From positions 3,224,001 to 3,288,000 of the forward strand of contig NZ_CP037423.1 of NCBI RefSeq assembly GCF_007754155.1: a DNA stretch of 64,000 nt, given 5' to 3'. The notes below the pieces were generated by a model. The model did not search any database, had not been told where the DNA came from, and saw only the letters and a list, made by a program, of their open reading frames with translations. This document shows, one piece after another, positions 26,890-35,587 of the stretch. The stretch comes from Stieleria neptunia (GTDB lineage: Bacteria > Planctomycetota > Planctomycetia > Pirellulales > Pirellulaceae). Both the position numbers and the translations under genes were made by a program. Numbering within the stretch: the first letter of the stretch is position 1; each line of letters starts with the position of its first letter.

Positions 26890-28107
26890 ATGGCCACCTA
26901 TGCATATCGCGCGAGTGACAAACAGGGCAATCGCAAACGTGGTACGATCAGCGCGGCGAGCGGACGCCATGCTCGACAGCAACTGCGCACGCAAGGTCTG
27001 ACCATTGAATCCGTCAAGGAACGGCAGTCGACAACGCCAAGCCCCGTCTCTCAGTATGCCCGCAATCGCTCCACGCGGTACCGGTCTCAGCTAACGATTG
27101 CGGTGCGTGAACTCGCGACTCTGCTTCAGGCAGGAGTTCCTTTGCTCGACGCTCTTGATTCAATCCTCACGCAATCACGAGGCGGCTTTCGTGACGCAAT
27201 GCTATCGGTTCGGGATAAAGTTGCGAGCGGAGAAAGCCTCGGCAACGCAATGGCCAGCGAACGCCACATCTTCGACGAAATGATCATTGGCATGATTGGC
27301 GTAGGGGAGCACGTTGGAAATCTTGACGAAGTCTGTGAGCAGGTTGCGGAATTCCGGGAACGATCCAACGAGCTCAAGGATCGAGTTGTCTCTGCAATGC
27401 TGTACCCCGCAATTATTTTTGCGGTATCGATCGCGGTCACCGTTTTCCTGATGACCGCTGTTGTCCCTATGCTGCTTCAGAATCTTGTTGAAATCGGTCG
27501 GCCATTACCTACTCCGACACTGGTCCTGAAGTGGCTAAGCGATACGCTCCTGGATCACGGCATTTGGGTTTGTAGCGCAACAGCCCTGCTAGCTGCCAGT
27601 CTGCTTGGGTATTCGATGACGGCAAAAGGACGCAGGAAATTGGATGAGATTATTCTTTCAACCCCCGTTCTCGGGACCTTGGTTCAAAAACAGGCATTAA
27701 GTCGAATCGCCATCGTCATTAGTACGCTTTTGAGGAGCGGAGTCGAACTGGTGGATGCCTTGGAAATTGCGGAGCGATCATCGACAAACGGTCTTTTGAA
27801 GTCTGCACTTGCTGAAATGCAGTTTGATTTGAGGAACGGAAAGAATCTGCTGGAAGCGACTGAGCGGCACCGTATAATCTCACGCGCGATGTGTCAGGTC
27901 TTCTTACTTGGCCAACAGAGTGGCCAGTTGGATACAATGCTTTCCAGGTTGGGGCGCGACTACAGTCGTCAGGCTGAACTGCTAGCAAATCGCCTCACCA
28001 CGATCGTTGAGCCAGTCCTGCTACTGTTTCTTTCAGTGGTGGTCGGGTTCATTCTCTTCGCGACAGTTCTTCCCATTATGGAGGCCGGAAATGTATTGGC
28101 GGGATAG
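26890..28107 (+). CDS. gspF: Type II secretion inner-membrane protein GspF
   Basis: A 405-residue integral membrane protein with the family layout: an N-terminal segment YAYRASDKQGNRKRGTISA, two homologous GspF/PilC cytoplasmic domains (about 70-190 and 270-390) and three membrane segments near 170-195, 220-245 and 375-400. Motifs LATLLQAGVPLLDAL and STLLRSGVELVDALEIA are the paired family signatures. It is the core of the assembly platform that GspE drives. It overlaps the start of gspG by 17 bp. Confidence 0.93.
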   Translation: MATYAYRASDKQGNRKRGTISAASGRHARQQLRTQGLTIESVKERQSTTPSPVSQYARNRSTRYRSQLTIAVRELATLLQAGVPLLDALDSILTQSRGGFRDAMLSVRDKVASGESLGNAMASERHIFDEMIIGMIGVGEHVGNLDEVCEQVAEFRERSNELKDRVVSAMLYPAIIFAVSIAVTVFLMTAVVPMLLQNLVEIGRPLPTPTLVLKWLSDTLLDHGIWVCSATALLAASLLGYSMTAKGRRKLDEIILSTPVLGTLVQKQALSRIAIVISTLLRSGVELVDALEIAERSSTNGLLKSALAEMQFDLRNGKNLLEATERHRIISRAMCQVFLLGQQSGQLDTMLSRLGRDYSRQAELLANRLTTIVEPVLLLFLSVVVGFILFATVLPIMEAGNVLAG

Positions 28108-28573
28108 GCGGAGTTTTGAGCAACGTAATGCAGCTTATGTCTCGTCGAAGGCGTTTCCCAAAAAGGGCTTTACGTTGGTTGAATTGATGGTTGTAATCGT
28201 GATTATTGGCTTGCTGTCGGGGGTTGTCACGATCAGTGTTCGCAGCTATCTCATTCGTAGCAAGCAAAACATTGCGAGGCTTGAGATCAGCAAAATTTCC
28301 CAAGGACTAGAAACGTTCTACACAACGTACGACCGCTATCCGAGTAGTCAAGAAGGACTTGCGGTGCTGGCTCAATCAAGTGACGACTTCGTTGACGGCA
28401 TCATTCCATTTGTACCATTGGATCCGTGGGACAACCCCTATGAATATGTAAGCCCAGGAAGATCGAGTGCATACGAAGTCACGTGCTATGGCGCTGACAA
28501 CCGGGAGGGTGGGAGTGGTGCCGACAAAGACATCACCAGCAGCGAATTGCAGCAACGAGGGCAGCAACGTTAG
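28091..28573 (+). CDS. gspG: Major pseudopilin GspG
   Basis: A 160-residue major pseudopilin from ATG 28091, inside the gspF 3' end. The leader ends at KKG and is followed by FTLVELMVVIVIIGLLSGVV with Phe+1 and Glu+5. The soluble domain shows family marks: TYDRYPSSQEGLAVL, PLDPWDNPYEYVSPG and the C-terminal calcium-binding loop YGADNREGGSGADKDI. It forms the pseudopilus shaft. It is the last secretion gene; no gspN, gspO (prepilin peptidase) or gspS is in the window. Confidence 0.93.
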   Translation: MYWRDRRSFEQRNAAYVSSKAFPKKGFTLVELMVVIVIIGLLSGVVTISVRSYLIRSKQNIARLEISKISQGLETFYTTYDRYPSSQEGLAVLAQSSDDFVDGIIPFVPLDPWDNPYEYVSPGRSSAYEVTCYGADNREGGSGADKDITSSELQQRGQQR

Positions 28574-29045
28574 ATACAGGTAGCGTCGCAAGAATTTCAT
28601 GACTGGATTATGAGATTTAGTGCCTGACGTCAGTAGCAGTGATGCGAATTCCTTGTCGTGAAGACCGGATTAGCGTTTCGCATTGACGATGCCAACGGCA
28701 CGCTGCCGGCTGTCTCGAATTGATTGATGTGGATTCAATGATCCGTAGCCACAATTACCGGGCCACTGGAGATTACTCACCTTCACCTACTCGCTGCCAC
28801 AATTGTTGCGGTATTGACCGGGCGGAGGTGGGTGTTGCCCGGCAAGTGTTAGTACGATTATTCGGCATTCGGCTTGCTGTTGCCAACAGTGACCCCAAGA
28901 CATCGATTGACTGTCCAGGAAACAATCGAAATTCAGTACCCTTTTCCGTACCCTTTATCGATCGAAACCGGTGGGAAACAGAGGGATGCGTGGAAACGAA
29001 AACTGCTTTTTCCCCCGTAAAAACTGTGTTTCTCGACTTGTCTGG
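28574..29045. other. Intergenic stretch before island end
   Basis: About 470 bp between gspG and the tRNA-derived repeat. A 193-codon frame runs across it and through the tRNA fragment, but its product has no recognisable domain and I take it as chance. I see no terminator with a T-run after gspG. Confidence 0.4.
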
Positions 29046-29092
29046 CTGCATTCACACGGCAGAGGTCACTGGTTCGAATCCAGTATCGCCCA
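29046..29092 (+). tRNA. 3' half of a tRNA (probably tRNA-Val, CAC), left end of island
   Basis: The 47 nt read as anticodon arm, variable loop, T arm and acceptor 3' strand. The anticodon stem is CTGCA/GGCAG around loop TTCACAC, which in standard numbering gives anticodon CAC. The variable loop is AGGTC, the T arm ACTGG-TTCGAAT-CCAGT, then ATCGCCC and discriminator A; CCA is not encoded. The expected 5' half (a GGGCGAT acceptor strand and D arm about 70 bp upstream) is absent, so this is a fragment, not a working gene. Confidence 0.7.
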
Positions 29093-29094
29093 CT
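29069..29094 (+). repeat. att-like direct repeat, left copy
   Basis: 26 bp (from CTGGTTCGAATCC to GCCCACT) identical to 40095-40120. It covers the T arm and acceptor 3' strand of the tRNA fragment, the usual crossover site of tRNA-targeting tyrosine integrases. An integrase fragment begins 138 bp to the right. Confidence 0.8.
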
Positions 29095-29231
29095 TCTAGT
29101 ACTCGAGTTTGGACTCGTTTTTTACCGGCCGGAACGACTGGTGGTCGTTTCCCGCAATACGCGGCGCGGCCCGTTTTCAAGTTCGTTTGTAGTAACCCGT
29201 ACTACAAACGGTTTTTGAAGAGGGCCTTTCC

Positions 29232-29941
29232 ATGCCACGCAAACCCAGCCCGATGCCGGGGTACAAGTTCCACACCTCCGGCCAAGCCCGCGTCTTTTTG
29301 AACCGCAAGGCGTACTACCTCGGCGAGTACGACTCACCGGAGTCATATGCCCGGTACCACAACCTGCTGGCGATCTACAACGCCAACGGGCAGAAGATGC
29401 CGGATGACGTTCCGACGCACCAGATCGACTTGCCACTGACGATCGGGTGCCTCACTGCCGAGTTTCGCGAAAACCTCAAGAGTCGATACGCAAATAACAA
29501 GCACGAGCGCAGACGATTCTCCAATCTCAGCACGCTGCTTGAAGACGAGTACGGCGACCTCCCGCTCGATGCGTTCGGACCGATCAAGCTGGCGGACGTT
29601 CGTGACCTGTTCGTTGCTTCAGGCAACTGCCGCAACTACGTCAATCAGCAAACTCGCAACATCGTCCGGATCTTCAAATTCGGTGTGTCACGCGAACTCG
29701 TCACGGCAGAGCAACTCAAAGCGTTGGAATCTCTGGAGTCGCTGCGGCGAGGGCAAACCACCGCGAAGGAGTCGGTACTGCGCAGTCCAGTGAATCTTGA
29801 CGACGTCCGATCGACCGCCGCCCACCTCAGCCCGACGCTGAAGGCGATGGTGCGTGTGCAGGCGGCAACTGGAATGCGATCGACAGAGGTCTGCATCATG
29901 CGTCCAGTCGACCTGACGCAGGAGGCCGACGGTAACCTTGT
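29232..29941 (+). pseudogene. Tyrosine integrase, truncated before catalytic core
   Basis: The first ~237 residues match planctomycete phage-type integrases: an N-terminal arm with GYKFHTSGQARVFLNRKAYYLG, a SAM-like core-binding domain (about 75-165) and the beginning of the catalytic domain with its first Arg (VQAATGMRSTEVCIMRP). Homology stops at about QEADGN; the frame then runs to 30119 through antisense DNA of a ThiF-like fragment. The Lys, His-X-X-Arg and Tyr nucleophile are lost, so the protein cannot recombine DNA. It reads away from the left tRNA repeat, as island integrases usually do. Confidence 0.85.
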
Positions 29942-29942
29942 A

Positions 29943-30332
29943 CGATTCCTCCGCTTCGGGTTGATTCATGTACTCGTAGTAGCCCGCTCGAAAGTCAGCC
30001 GCCCATCCCCCTTCCGATGGATCAAACAGCGTTTTGCTGTAATTGGAATCCCTTGCGGGATGGTCGTTGGCCAGCCCGCGGATCACTTCGCCGCGCATTC
30101 GGCCGTCGATCCAAACTGAGCAGCGAGCCTGTATGGAACGCCAAATGGCAGACCGTGCTTTGATGGAGTCGACGCAGGCAAATACAGCTTCACCGGTCTT
30201 GAAATGCGGCCGATATCGGTCCGCGATCACACTGACTTCGATCTCGGGATCGATTGCCTTCACGTCAACCGCCGTGGCCTCGACCTTCGCGTGACCAATT
30301 TTGTTTCGTTTCAACCAACGGAGAAAACCCAT
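29943..30332 (-). pseudogene. ThiF/E1-like adenylyltransferase fragment
   Basis: On the minus strand about 125 codons resemble the middle of E1-like ThiF/MoeB/HesA proteins: IGHAKVEATAVDVKAIDPEI is the helix and strand after the nucleotide site, and AVFACVDSIKARSAIW matches the 'D(N)-x-R' part of the substrate pocket, followed by VWIDGRMRGEVIRGL. The N-terminal glycine-rich loop and the catalytic Cys region are missing. It meets the integrase fragment head-on at about 29942 and the IS66 gene at about 30331, so it is a leftover of a larger gene. Confidence 0.6.
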
Positions 30333-30666
30333 GTCCAAATCCGAGAATGCCGAAATCTGGGCCGAGCGTTTGCGGCGTTTCGAACTGGCTGACACCACCG
30401 TCGCTGCGTTCTGTGCCGCCGAAGGCGTTTCCCAGCCGGCCTACTACTACTGGCGACGCAAACTGCGGCGGTCGGTGATCAAGGCTGAACTGAAGGCAGC
30501 GAGTCCGCCCGCTACATTCTTGCCCGTCGCTTTCCCTGGCCAAGCTGAGCAGCTTGACGCCCCACGTCGGGCATTGACCACCATCGACCTGCCCGGTGGG
30601 ATTCGCATCCGGGTCGAAGTGCCGACGATGCCCCAATCCGAACAACGACCGGAGGATCGCTCATGA
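30331..30666 (+). mobile_element. tnpA: IS66-family TnpA-like accessory protein
   Basis: A 111-residue product (121 codons counting an upstream extension) like the first ORF of IS66 elements: a helix-turn-helix part (IWAERLRRFELADTTVAAFCAAEGVSQPAYYYWRRKL), a linker, and a short C-terminal strand region ending with IDLPGGIRIRVEVP. In IS66 this protein helps the TnpC transposase. It overlaps the degraded tnpB by ATGA. No tnpC and no terminal inverted repeats are visible, so the element is a remnant. Confidence 0.85.
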
Positions 30667-30836
30667 CCGGACTGCCCCCAGCCACGCCGGTTTAACTCTG
30701 CACCGATCCAGTCGATTTTCGAAAAGGTTTCGATGGACTGACCGGCATCGTCACCACTTCGCTGGGAAGAAACGTCACCGACGGATCGCTGTTCCTGTTC
30801 GTCATCCGAAAGCGGGATCGCAAGCTGGAAGCTTAA
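30663..30836 (+). pseudogene. tnpB: IS66-family TnpB remnant
   Basis: Starts by ATGA overlap with tnpA. Translation reads TGLPPATPV, a TAA stop, then LCTDPVDFRKGFDGLTGIV and LFLFVIRKRDRKLEA before a second stop. This is the N-terminal half of IS66 TnpB (normally about 115 residues, with V-Y/W-L at the place of the stop). The nonsense codon and missing second half show it is dead. Confidence 0.8.
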
Positions 30837-30849
30837 GCCACTTTGTAAG

Positions 30850-30873
30850 ACCGCCATTCATTCTTTTGGCGGT
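30850..30873. terminator. Weak hairpin between kinase gene and IS remnant
   Basis: A 7-bp inverted repeat ACCGCCA/TGGCGGT with a 10-nt loop lies just behind the stop of the kinase gene (minus strand). No T-run follows on either strand, so a terminator function is only possible. Confidence 0.3.
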
Positions 30874-30875
30874 GC

Positions 30876-33800
30876 CTAATGCGTCTCAATCGCCGATCCA
30901 TCGGCGTTCACCCACCTTGCACCGCGAATGGTTCCGTGGTGGTGGTTGCCGGAGGAGTCAAACAGGACGTTGCCAGTGCCTTCATCAAAATGATACAGGG
31001 CCCGCGTGTGCTCGTCGTTTTCGAAGCGATCGACCGGCGTGTAGTTCTCGGTGTAGCGTGCGATGTTGGAGATGCGGACTTCGTCGATGATGCCATAGAA
31101 GTGGGATTTCCCAATGCATGCGTCGCGGCCCGGCGCGAGCAACTGCACCGATTCTGCCAAGAGTTTGTCTGATTCTTCCGTGGTGTTCTTCTTGTATTGT
31201 TTTCTTTTTCCATGTGTCGCACTTACCTGATTCTTTACCCTTACGCCATTTACGAATAGCGAAAGGGTCTTTTGGTCGTAAACGGCCGCAAGCTTTACAG
31301 TCTCTGTTGAAGTTCGAGCCGCATGAACAACGATGTCACGATCCTCAGAGATCATGCCTTCCGCCGCCCATTTTCCATGGCTCTTGACAGTCAACCACAG
31401 AAGTCCAGCATGTACAGGCCATGACATCGTTGCGTTCTGAGGCAGGGAAGATAAGGACAGTGTGGCCTCAATGGTGACTGGTTGGGATTTATGTATTGTT
31501 GCGGACGAAATATCCACGCAACTCGATTGCGCATCAAACTCCAAAGCGTAGTTGCCGTTTCCTGGTTTCGCGGCGTTTGCGCCGGAACGTGCATTGGCTA
31601 GCGGTGGCGAGTTGATCTGAGCTTCCGCTTCGCGGCGCGTGATTCGATTGTCGCGCACATCACCAGGGGAATTTGTGATCGGGCCTTCATCAACCGCTTG
31701 GATAGCGTTTCGTCTTAACGCGTCAACGATTTCTTCCGCCGGTCGGGCATCCCAGACACGATTGAGTGAGCCACTCCAACCACTCGCCGAGAGCCAGTGA
31801 TCACGGCAATCAAACTCGAGCTTCGAAACGCGGTGTTCTGATTCCAATCGCAACAAATGCTCCGCCGATGGCCACTCCCACAGATTCACCTCACAATCGG
31901 TCCCGCCCGTTACCAGCCGTGTTCCATCGTGACTAAAGGCCAACGCACTCATGCTTCCCCAGTGCCGGTCGAGACGCTTGACTCGCTCGCCCGACTCAAG
32001 ATCGAAAATATCGATTCGTCGCCGATAGCCAACAAGTAAGTGCTTCTCGTCAGGGCTAAATCCCGCGGCCCCGTTTGGTGCAAATTGGGTAGGGATTGAT
32101 TGAATGATCGTCCCCATCAGCGGATCGAAAACCGTGATCTGTCCATCAAATACCGCTGCCGCCAATCGAGATCGGGGGGCGGTAGCAATACACCGACGCA
32201 TCGGTCTGCGGAGTTTCTCAGGCAACTTAATTGCGTTGCCCGTATCGGTCTCAAGCACAACCAACTCCCCGTCTTTGCGGATAAAAATCAGGTGATCGCT
32301 ATCGGCAGTAAAAAATGGTCCTGGTTGAGCCATCCCGTCGACAAAAAGCACCGGGGCACCAAACCCTGTCACTCGTTCTCCGATGCTCCAATCCCAAACA
32401 GAACCTCCCTCGGTGCCTGCTGCAAGAAGCTGTCTACCATCGGGCGAGAAACGGATCACTTGTACTGGATGATTGACCGCGAATGGCACATGAAATGTGG
32501 AACGTCGTGAACCGAGCTCTTGAATCTTGATTTCCCCATTTTCGTGGACTGCGATCAAAGACTCCGTTGGGTGATAAGTGACGCGTTCCTCCGAGAACCG
32601 TGATCGGGGGACCGGTCGTGGCCAACGGATAAGTGTTTCATCGCACATGCTGATCAGCGACCCATCATGCAATTCATCAATTGCTCTGAGTCTGGAATGA
32701 TGCCCGATTAGAGAATGTTCCAGCTCGCGTGTTTGGTGATTCCATATCTTGAGCACATTGTCAGTCCCCCCCGAAACTGCTAGCTGTCCTCCGTTGAGAA
32801 ACTTGGCTGCGTAGATACCGTCGGTTCCGCGATGCTTACCAATGTGCACTACCGATTTACTGTTGAATGACACCCGTCTAACGCTTGCGTTTATCTGACC
32901 AAGTAAAAGCTGCTTGCCGTCCGTCGAAATATCGATCGCGTGTGACCCGCCTGTGCGTGCGATCTTGCGTTGTTTCGGCTCAACAGCCTCCTCCTGACGG
33001 TCTTTCGTGTCCCAGCGAATGATGTCCCCACTGGAGCTGCAAGTGACCAAATTCTCGCTGTCGGGAGTGAATGCGGCACATAGGACTTGAGGGCTATTTG
33101 GACTGGTTCCCGACAAATCGCCGTTGGCAGTCCAACTGGAATCCAGGTCCGGCCATGAGAAAACCTGGACATTAGTTTGGCCATTTCCTACCACCGCCAA
33201 CTGCTTTCCGTCGGGGCTAAACACAACGTCAGCCATCCATCTACTGAATAGATCTGCTGAACGAGTGAAGACTGACGCCTGTTCCCGAACAATCTTTCCG
33301 TCGGGTGCGACAACGTGCAGCTTTGATGTCTTGTCCGATACCACCAAGTCATTTTGCAAGGGGTGGCCGCAAACCCGTCTTGCTCTGGGCAATTTGATAT
33401 GCCGGATCTGCTCACCGTCTTGAAGACTTCGGATTGAAATTCCGCCGTCTACCGCGAGTGCGACGTGGTTTCCGTCCGCCATGACTGTCATGTCATAGGC
33501 GCCAACGGTGACCTTCCAATCGTATTGTGCAAACAGATTGCGGGTCAGCCGCCACTCAAGGCCTCGCTTTTCCTCAGGGCATTCGTCTAACAACTGGATT
33601 CCCGTCCCCGAATGGCCTTCTCGCCATTGCGACAACGCCAGTGACACATTGCGGCGATAGGTGGTTGCTTCGGATTGCTCCCGAGCTTGCTCAGAATCTT
33701 GTTTCGCCCTTACAGCCTGTGCTGTTGCAGTTTCTGCGACCGCTTGTGACTGCCGTGCATCATCTCGTGCCGCTTCCGCTTGATCTCGTGCGACTTCTGC

Positions 33801-35378
33801 CTGATCTCTTGCGACGCGGGACGTCACTTCTCGCTGTCGGGCCAGATCGAGTGCGTCGGTCGTGCGGATGTAGGCGAAGGTGGAGACCACTGAGATCGCG
33901 AGGAGCAGCGCGGTGCACGCCGCGCCGAGCCCGGCGATCACCGGATTGCGACGGCCCCAACGGTTGAATCGCTCCGGCAACGACATGCGTCGCGCGTGAA
34001 TCGGCTCGTCGCTCAGATACCGCTCCAAGTCAGCCGCCATCTCCTCGGCATCTTGGTATCGATCCTTCGAGTCCGCCGCCACCGATTTGTGGATGATCGT
34101 TTCCAAGTCACGCGGGATATGACGATCGATGGATTGCAAGCGTGTCACGTCGGCATGGCTGATTCGCTGCAACAACCCGCGTCGATCGTTTTCCTCGTAA
34201 GCCGGTCGTTGGGCGACCAGCTCATAGAGCGTCAAGCCCAACGAGAAGATGTCACTACGCGCATCCGCGACGCCCTTGAGCGCTTCCGGTGGCATGTAGC
34301 GCAGGGTTCCGAGCACGTCGCCGGTCTTCGTGAGGTCGTCTTCCTCTTCCGCCTTGGCCAAGCCGAAGTCGGTGATCCAGACGGTACCGGCCAGGTCCAG
34401 TAGCAAGTTGCCCGGTTTGATGTCTCGGTGGATCACGCCTTGGCTGTGCGCGTAACCCAACGCCTCGGCGGCTTGCTGGCCGATCCGTGCCACGCTTTGC
34501 CAATAGGTTTGCTTGGACGCGAGTTGGGAGATGCCGGATTCGGCCGCCGAGAGGATGCCAGACCCGGAACGGTGGATAGAAGACGTGCCGGAGGCAGGAT
34601 CCTCTTGCTTGCGCTGCGAGCTGGTATTGCGGGAGGCGGGCTTTTGGCTACCGGAATCGATTGTCTGGTCAAGCAGCTCGCTGCTACCGGAGTCTACATC
34701 GCTGATCTCCGGCGTTTGAAACTGACCGTTGAAAAGGGAATGGGCGAGATTCGCAGCGGTCACCTCTTCGTTGCCCCAACCCGATGGCTCGACATCCTCT
34801 CCTTCCACCCTTCCTGCGACTTCCGCTTGGCGCTGAACCGCTGAGAGTACATCGTTGAGCGGCATGCCGGAGATAAATTGCATCGCGTAGTAACTGATCC
34901 CGTCGGCTTCGCCGACACCGAACACGGGAACGATGTTGGTGTGGTGCAAACGCGCCGCGGCGCGAGCTTCACGCTTGAACCGACGTCGCTGTTTGCTGTC
35001 GGCCATCAATCGTTGCGGCAGGATCTTCAGCGCGACGTGACGACCCAGCGATTCCTGTTCGGCTTCGTAGACCACCCCCATCCCGCCGCGACCGATTTCG
35101 CGTACGATCCGGTAATCGCCCAGTTGCTGCGGATGTGAGGGGGCGAGTGCAGCGGTGCTAGCGTCCGCATCAAGGGTGTGATCGGGAGGAGAATCGTCGC
35201 TCTCCGGCGCGGCCTGCTCCATCGCCAATAGCGTGGGAAACAGATCCAGGATCTCCTCGGCATGCTCGGGATACTGCTCGGCGTATTCCTGGACCGTAGG
35301 ACGCTCGCCGATACGGCAACGCCTGGTAAACTCTTCGACGATCTCATCCAGATCAGGCGATGGCAATGATTCGTTCAT
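30876..35378 (-). CDS. Ser/Thr protein kinase with WD40 and LamG-like domains
   Basis: A 1500-residue PknB-type kinase. Residues 1-55 are the short helical 'EEFTRRCRIGERPTVQEYAEQYPEHAEEIL' segment usual in planctomycete kinases. The kinase domain (88-455) has GRGGMG, Lys118, HRD (317-319) and DFG (337-339), so it should be active. A Ser-rich insert of about 100 residues (185-292) sits between the hinge and the catalytic loop. A transmembrane helix follows (ITALL-type segment GLGAACTALLLAISVVSTFA, about 486-505), then a coiled coil of DQAEVAR-like repeats, WD40 repeats (about 620-1220) and a LamG/concanavalin-like domain (about 1290-1490). It follows an ECF sigma gene on the same strand, 209 bp away, a common planctomycete pairing. 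Confidence 0.92.
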   Translation of the reverse strand: MNESLPSPDLDEIVEEFTRRCRIGERPTVQEYAEQYPEHAEEILDLFPTLLAMEQAAPESDDSPPDHTLDADASTAALAPSHPQQLGDYRIVREIGRGGMGVVYEAEQESLGRHVALKILPQRLMADSKQRRRFKREARAAARLHHTNIVPVFGVGEADGISYYAMQFISGMPLNDVLSAVQRQAEVAGRVEGEDVEPSGWGNEEVTAANLAHSLFNGQFQTPEISDVDSGSSELLDQTIDSGSQKPASRNTSSQRKQEDPASGTSSIHRSGSGILSAAESGISQLASKQTYWQSVARIGQQAAEALGYAHSQGVIHRDIKPGNLLLDLAGTVWITDFGLAKAEEEDDLTKTGDVLGTLRYMPPEALKGVADARSDIFSLGLTLYELVAQRPAYEENDRRGLLQRISHADVTRLQSIDRHIPRDLETIIHKSVAADSKDRYQDAEEMAADLERYLSDEPIHARRMSLPERFNRWGRRNPVIAGLGAACTALLLAISVVSTFAYIRTTDALDLARQREVTSRVARDQAEVARDQAEAARDDARQSQAVAETATAQAVRAKQDSEQAREQSEATTYRRNVSLALSQWREGHSGTGIQLLDECPEEKRGLEWRLTRNLFAQYDWKVTVGAYDMTVMADGNHVALAVDGGISIRSLQDGEQIRHIKLPRARRVCGHPLQNDLVVSDKTSKLHVVAPDGKIVREQASVFTRSADLFSRWMADVVFSPDGKQLAVVGNGQTNVQVFSWPDLDSSWTANGDLSGTSPNSPQVLCAAFTPDSENLVTCSSSGDIIRWDTKDRQEEAVEPKQRKIARTGGSHAIDISTDGKQLLLGQINASVRRVSFNSKSVVHIGKHRGTDGIYAAKFLNGGQLAVSGGTDNVLKIWNHQTRELEHSLIGHHSRLRAIDELHDGSLISMCDETLIRWPRPVPRSRFSEERVTYHPTESLIAVHENGEIKIQELGSRRSTFHVPFAVNHPVQVIRFSPDGRQLLAAGTEGGSVWDWSIGERVTGFGAPVLFVDGMAQPGPFFTADSDHLIFIRKDGELVVLETDTGNAIKLPEKLRRPMRRCIATAPRSRLAAAVFDGQITVFDPLMGTIIQSIPTQFAPNGAAGFSPDEKHLLVGYRRRIDIFDLESGERVKRLDRHWGSMSALAFSHDGTRLVTGGTDCEVNLWEWPSAEHLLRLESEHRVSKLEFDCRDHWLSASGWSGSLNRVWDARPAEEIVDALRRNAIQAVDEGPITNSPGDVRDNRITRREAEAQINSPPLANARSGANAAKPGNGNYALEFDAQSSCVDISSATIHKSQPVTIEATLSLSSLPQNATMSWPVHAGLLWLTVKSHGKWAAEGMISEDRDIVVHAARTSTETVKLAAVYDQKTLSLFVNGVRVKNQVSATHGKRKQYKKNTTEESDKLLAESVQLLAPGRDACIGKSHFYGIIDEVRISNIARYTENYTPVDRFENDEHTRALYHFDEGTGNVLFDSSGNHHHGTIRGARWVNADGSAIETH

Positions 35379-35461
35379 TGGTTCTCCAAAATTTTAATAA
35401 ATACGAGCCCGACGCGCAAGCCAAATGTTGATTTAGTTTTTGCGAAGTAAATTTTCAAATC

Positions 35462-35519
35462 ATAACCCGAAGCGCGAGCGAGGGACGGACTTCCATCCCT
35501 TGCTCACGCTTCGGGTTAT
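35462..35519. repeat. REP-like palindrome between kinase and sigma genes
   Basis: Arms of 24 nt (35462-35485 and 35496-35519) around a 10-nt loop match at 22 positions; the core reads AACCCGAAGCG. The bases after it (TCAATCAACAGCCCG) recur in the repeat at 56632-56650. The 209-bp gap between the sigma and kinase genes contains this and nothing else I can name. Confidence 0.7.
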
Positions 35520-35587
35520 TCAATCAACAGCCCGCTTGTGCTTCGAGCTTGTATTTTCACGGCACGCAACGCTTTTGTCCAACATCG

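Noticed and set aside
28720..29301. 193-codon frame crossing the tRNA fragment
   Set aside because: It reads through the tRNA sequence (TGSNPVSP) and into the integrase start in another frame, so it is not a gene.
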